A stretch of DNA of 64,000 nt from CAMYOC01 sp963704875. Its GTDB lineage: Bacteria; Pseudomonadota; Gammaproteobacteria; Steroidobacterales; XN24. Numbering within the stretch: the stretch's first letter is position 1; every line of letters starts with the position of its first letter. The notes beneath the pieces are model-generated. The model was not told where the DNA came from. It ran no database searches and was given only the letters and a program-made list of their open reading frames with translations. Of the stretch, positions 61,149-64,000 are shown piece after piece. The translations under genes were made by a program, and so were the position numbers. The stretch is taken from assembly GCA_963704875.1 (NCBI GenBank), contig CAVPIA010000005.1:372001-436000 (forward strand), read 5' to 3'.

Positions 61149-61754
61149 TTGCCGCCCGAGCTGGCAGCCTGCCACGAGTGTGACCTGCTGAATCAGGTTC
61201 CCGCACTGGGCCCGGGCGCTACCGCGCGTTGCGCGCGCTGTAACAACGTGTTGTGCAAGAACCCGCCCAACTCCATCGAAAACTGCCTGGCCCTGACGCT
61301 GTCTTCGCTGTTTCTGTTTATCGTCGCCAACAGCTTTTCGTTTCTCAGGTTCGGCACGCCCGGCAATATGCGTACCACCACCCTGGTCACTGGCGTCGCC
61401 AGTCTTTGGGGAGAAGGCCAGTACTTACTCGCTGGACTGATCATGATGGTTGGCGTGATCATGCCAGGATTCCTGATTGTGCTGGGCTTGTATGTGCTTT
61501 TTCCACTACATCTCGGGCGCAAAGTCCCAGACATGGCAGACGTAATCCGCCTGATGCTCCATGTCCGGGAATGGGCGATGGTCGAAGTGTTCGTGGTCGG
61601 CATCCTGGTGGCCTACGTCAAGCTGGCAAACATGGCGGAACTCGTGCCCGGTGTGTCCGCCTATGCTTTTGCTTTGCTGATGATCACCCAGGCATGGACC
61701 AGCGGAAGTCTGGAGCCACGTGTCCTTTGGCGTCGGCTGGCCAAGCTTTCATGA
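61149..61754 (+). CDS. pqiA: PqiA-domain membrane protein, first unit
   Basis: 201 residues from a TTG at 61149. A zinc-ribbon (ACHECDLLNQVP, then RCARCNNVL) leads into four membrane helices (LALTLSSLFLFIVANSFSFL onward), the PqiA domain. In E. coli PqiA joins two such units in one protein and, with PqiB and PqiC, forms a trans-envelope lipid path. Here the units are separate genes overlapping by ATGA. The TTG start is doubtful: in-frame codons from ATC at 61110 onward read like family sequence (SAADDDYLPPELAACHECD) and GGAGG stands ahead of that ATC. Confidence 0.85.
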   Translation: MPPELAACHECDLLNQVPALGPGATARCARCNNVLCKNPPNSIENCLALTLSSLFLFIVANSFSFLRFGTPGNMRTTTLVTGVASLWGEGQYLLAGLIMMVGVIMPGFLIVLGLYVLFPLHLGRKVPDMADVIRLMLHVREWAMVEVFVVGILVAYVKLANMAELVPGVSAYAFALLMITQAWTSGSLEPRVLWRRLAKLS

Positions 61755-62389
61755 GCGGTCCGATGCCGACGGCCCGCGATGCAGGTCTCGCCGTATGCCA
61801 CGATTGTGGCCAGCTGGTGCGGCTTTCGGCTGAGCACCACCATTGCCCCCGATGCCATGCCGTTGTGCACCTGCGTACGCCCAACAGTATTGCTCGCTCA
61901 TGGGCACTGCTAATTGCTGCGGCTATCTGCTATATCCCGGCGAACGTGTTGCCGGTGACGGTGGTCGATGCGCTGGGCCAGATCCAGGGGGACACCATCA
62001 TGAGCGGTGTGCTGTATTTCCTGCATCACGGAGACTGGCCACTGGCTCTGGTGATCTTTACCGCCAGTATCGCAGTGCCGATGAGCAAGATCGCCATGCT
62101 GATGTATCTGCTGGTGTCGGTCCAGCGCCGTTCTGTGTGGCGGCCGGCAGACCGGACGCGAGTGTATCGTATCGTGGAGTTGATCGGCCGCTGGTCCATG
62201 CTGGACATGTTTGTGGTGACCATCCTCGTTGCGCTGGTCCAGTTGGGATTCTTTGCTACTATGCATGCCGGCGCCGGCGCCCCGTACTTCGGCGCAGTCG
62301 TCGTATTGACCATGCTCGCCGCACAGCAATTTGACCCCCGGCTGATCTGGGATACCGTGGAGGCACAAGATGACCGACAAGAAAGCTGA
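61751..62389 (+). CDS. pqiA: PqiA-domain membrane protein, second unit
   Basis: 212 residues with its own zinc-ribbon (AVCHDCGQLVRL, then HCPRCHAVVHLR) and four membrane helices (SWALLIAAAICYIPANVLPV, then LVIFTASIAVPMSKIAMLM), a second PqiA domain. Start ATG overlaps the stop of the first unit (ATGA). Its end overlaps pqiB by 20 bases. Together the two units would equal one E. coli PqiA, either ancestral split genes or the result of fission. Confidence 0.88.
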   Translation: MSGPMPTARDAGLAVCHDCGQLVRLSAEHHHCPRCHAVVHLRTPNSIARSWALLIAAAICYIPANVLPVTVVDALGQIQGDTIMSGVLYFLHHGDWPLALVIFTASIAVPMSKIAMLMYLLVSVQRRSVWRPADRTRVYRIVELIGRWSMLDMFVVTILVALVQLGFFATMHAGAGAPYFGAVVVLTMLAAQQFDPRLIWDTVEAQDDRQES

Positions 62390-62675
62390 GCCCCAGCTGC
62401 CATCAGGCGGGTATCCGGCGGCCGCGGTCAGCGCCAAGCGGGGTTTTTCCGTCGTCTGGCTGGTCCCGATCGTCGCCGCGCTGGTTGCACTCTGGCTGGT
62501 ATACAAAAACATCAGCGAGACCGGGCCGACGGTCCAGATCAAGTTTGAAACCGGTGAGGGTCTGGTTGCAGGCAAGACCAAGATACGGTTCCGGGACGTG
62601 GAAATCGGCGTCGTCACCGACGTGGACCTTGAAAAGGAGAAGGACGGAGATTTCACTGGTGGTGGCGCATGCTGA
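62370..62675 (+). CDS. pqiB: PqiB (MCE-domain lipid-transport protein), first fragment
   Basis: PqiB spans the periplasm as a stack of MCE rings. This first piece has the membrane anchor (GFSVVWLVPIVAALVALWLVY) and the start of MCE domain 1 (VQIKFETGEGLVAGKTKIRF). It breaks off after KDGDFT at an early stop (62673-62675). The next frame continues VVAHAELHPSTKDYL. One surplus base near 62650-62658 explains the shift. If real, the protein is truncated; if an assembly error, the gene runs to 63989. Confidence 0.88.
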   Translation: MTDKKAEPQLPSGGYPAAAVSAKRGFSVVWLVPIVAALVALWLVYKNISETGPTVQIKFETGEGLVAGKTKIRFRDVEIGVVTDVDLEKEKDGDFTGGGAC

Positions 62676-63345
62676 GCTGCACCCCTCCACCAAGGACTAC
62701 CTGACCGAGAACACCCGGTTTTGGGCGGTCCGGGCTCATATCAGCGCGGGCCAGGTTGCCGCGCTTGGTACCTTGTTTTCCGGCGCGTATATCGCGATGG
62801 ATGGGAATGCCGAGGGCAAGAAGACCAAAGATTTCGTTGCCCTGAAAAAGCCGCCAGTTATCGATCCCCGGTTTCCCGGCAAGCATTACAAGCTCAGCGT
62901 GGATCGTCTGGGCGGTCTGAATCCCGGGAGCCCGGTGTATTACCGTCAGATCGAGGTGGGCATGATCACGGACTATGTATTGCAGGATGATGGCACCATC
63001 TTGCTCGATGTCTTTATCGAGACCCCTCACCACGAACGGATCTTTGACAACACCTTGTTCTGGAATGCAGGCGGGATTGATCTGAAGATCGACGCCAGCG
63101 GTGTATCACTCGACACCGAGAGCCTGATATCGGTTTTGATGGGTGGCGTCGCTTTCGATATTCCTCCTCGGGCGTCAGCGGGCGCCCCGGCGAAGGAAGA
63201 GACGGTGTTCCCGCTGTTCCGCAATCGGTCCCAGGCCAATGCGATTCAGTATACGATCACGAGGAAAAATATCTGCTGTTCTTCGATCAGTCTCTGCGCG
63301 GACTGCAGGTGGGGGCGCCCCTCGATTTCCGCGGACTGGATATAG
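62659..63345 (+). CDS. pqiB: PqiB, middle fragment
   Basis: Continues PqiB in the +1 frame: LTENTRFWAVRAHISAGQVA, then RFPGKHYKLSVDRLGGLNPG and SPVYYRQIEVGMITDYVLQD, which are the end of MCE domain 1 and MCE domain 2. Homology stops near 63250; the last 30 residues to 63345 are out-of-frame nonsense. One missing base near 63250 restores the next frame. A GTG at 62659 is the nearest start but is not expected to be used. Confidence 0.85.
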   Translation: MVAHAELHPSTKDYLTENTRFWAVRAHISAGQVAALGTLFSGAYIAMDGNAEGKKTKDFVALKKPPVIDPRFPGKHYKLSVDRLGGLNPGSPVYYRQIEVGMITDYVLQDDGTILLDVFIETPHHERIFDNTLFWNAGGIDLKIDASGVSLDTESLISVLMGGVAFDIPPRASAGAPAKEETVFPLFRNRSQANAIQYTITRKNICCSSISLCADCRWGRPSISADWI

Positions 63346-63989
63346 GCGAGGTGGTCAGCATCGGTCTGGATGCTGATTTCAATCGCGACCAGATCCGAAT
63401 GCCGGTGGTGGTGGAGATTGAACCCGAACGATTCCGGATCGTCGGCAGCCCCGAAGAAGATGATTTGCTGGATAAGCTGATCGACCAGGGCCTGCGTGCC
63501 CAACTGACGATAGCCAATCTGGCGCTGGGGAAGAAGGCTGTGACTCTGGATTTCTTCCCGAATGCAGAACCGCCCCCGGTCGTTGCCGCGGGCAGGTATC
63601 CGGAGATTCCGACGATACGCTCGCCGGGCGCCGAGCTGATCAGCAATCTGGCGCAGATTTCTGCCGATTTAAAGACCGTGCCCTACGTGCAGATCGGTCA
63701 GGAAATGAAGACCGCACTCGACCAGGTGGGCACGACCATGGAGGAGGCGCGCACCTTGCTTGCCACCGCCAACACCGACATTGCGCCGCGTCTGGCGGCT
63801 TCATTGGCCGAGGCTGAGTCGACGCTGGCGGCCACTCGCGCCATGGTGGCCACCAATTCGGTGACGCGAACGGAATTGAACCGTCTTCTGATCGAACTGA
63901 GCGACGCGGCGGAAGCGATCGCAGCCGTCGCCGAGTATCTTGAACAACATCCCGAAGCGCTGATCTTTGGCAAGGAGAAGACGCAGTGA
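63309..63989 (+). CDS. pqiB: PqiB, C-terminal fragment
   Basis: Frame resumed: MGAPLDFRGLDIGEVVSIGL is MCE domain 3, then LDKLIDQGLRAQLTIANLAL. The final 110 residues are helices that form the needle (ISADLKTVPYVQIGQEMKTA, then SLAEAESTLAATRAMVATNS). In the native gene HEEKYLLFFDQSLRGLQVGA joins this to the middle fragment. It ends GKEKTQ; a GTG overlapping the stop probably begins pqiC. Confidence 0.87.
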   Translation: MGAPLDFRGLDIGEVVSIGLDADFNRDQIRMPVVVEIEPERFRIVGSPEEDDLLDKLIDQGLRAQLTIANLALGKKAVTLDFFPNAEPPPVVAAGRYPEIPTIRSPGAELISNLAQISADLKTVPYVQIGQEMKTALDQVGTTMEEARTLLATANTDIAPRLAASLAEAESTLAATRAMVATNSVTRTELNRLLIELSDAAEAIAAVAEYLEQHPEALIFGKEKTQ

Positions 63990-64000
63990 GACAAGCAGCC
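63986..64000 (+). CDS. start of a likely pqiC-like lipoprotein gene (window edge)
   Basis: GTG at 63986 overlaps the pqiB stop (GTGA), and five codons (VRQAA) remain before the window ends. PqiC, an outer-membrane lipoprotein, usually follows pqiB. Only position supports this. Confidence 0.35.

Overview
The window looks like a chromosomal segment of a GC-rich gammaproteobacterium. The evidence is gene order: FmdB-DUF502-aspS-nudB, then pncC-thpR-recA-recX-alaS-lysC-csrA followed by tRNA-Ser(GCT) and tRNA-Arg(ACG), plus mutS. The envelope genes (FadL, MipA/OmpV, Lpt-like proteins, PqiAB) indicate a Gram-negative double membrane. I cannot name the genus from the sequence.

Layout. 1-5.7 kb: TPR protein (cut by the window edge), FmdB, DUF502, aspS, a NudB-type Nudix enzyme, a small beta-barrel protein and an esterase-like hydrolase. 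5.7-16.8 kb: mutS (broken by a frameshift), a GT4 glycosyltransferase, then pncC-thpR-recA-recX-alaS-lysC-csrA, with the end of recA frameshifted. 16.9-17.8 kb: a mosaic of tRNA fragments and very short GC-rich hairpins around two tRNA genes. 17.9-35.4 kb: oxidoreductases, a FadL porin, an eight-haem cytochrome lipoprotein with TPRs, an FKBP isomerase, a bactofilin, a TorT-like sensor with a CHASE hybrid kinase, a GPH-type transporter and Cu/Zn superoxide dismutase.

36-50.2 kb is the most interesting part. An operon of fatty acyl-AMP ligase, NAD-dependent epimerase/reductase, acyl carrier protein and serine-palmitoyltransferase-like enzyme has the same content and order as the bacterial ceramide operon described in Caulobacter. 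A GNAT-like protein of the bacterial ceramide synthase type lies about 9 kb downstream. Between them are a nucleotidyltransferase, a CDP-alcohol phosphotransferase, a metallophosphoesterase, LptF-, LptG- and LptA-like proteins, a HIT protein and two NTP-transferase-fold proteins. I read this as one locus that makes a ceramide, adds a phospho-alcohol headgroup and probably moves the lipid across the envelope with its own Lpt-type bridge. The headgroup and transport parts are inference.

50.4-64 kb: MipA/OmpV, L-lactate permease, small envelope proteins, pirin, YgbA- and YceH-family proteins, an RRM RNA-binding protein, a CDF metal exporter, a saccharopine-dehydrogenase-like protein and a PqiA-PqiA-PqiB lipid-transport operon in which pqiB is interrupted by two frameshifts.

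Four single-base indels interrupt conserved genes (mutS, recA, pqiB twice). They may be assembly errors, so protein ends at these points should be treated with caution.
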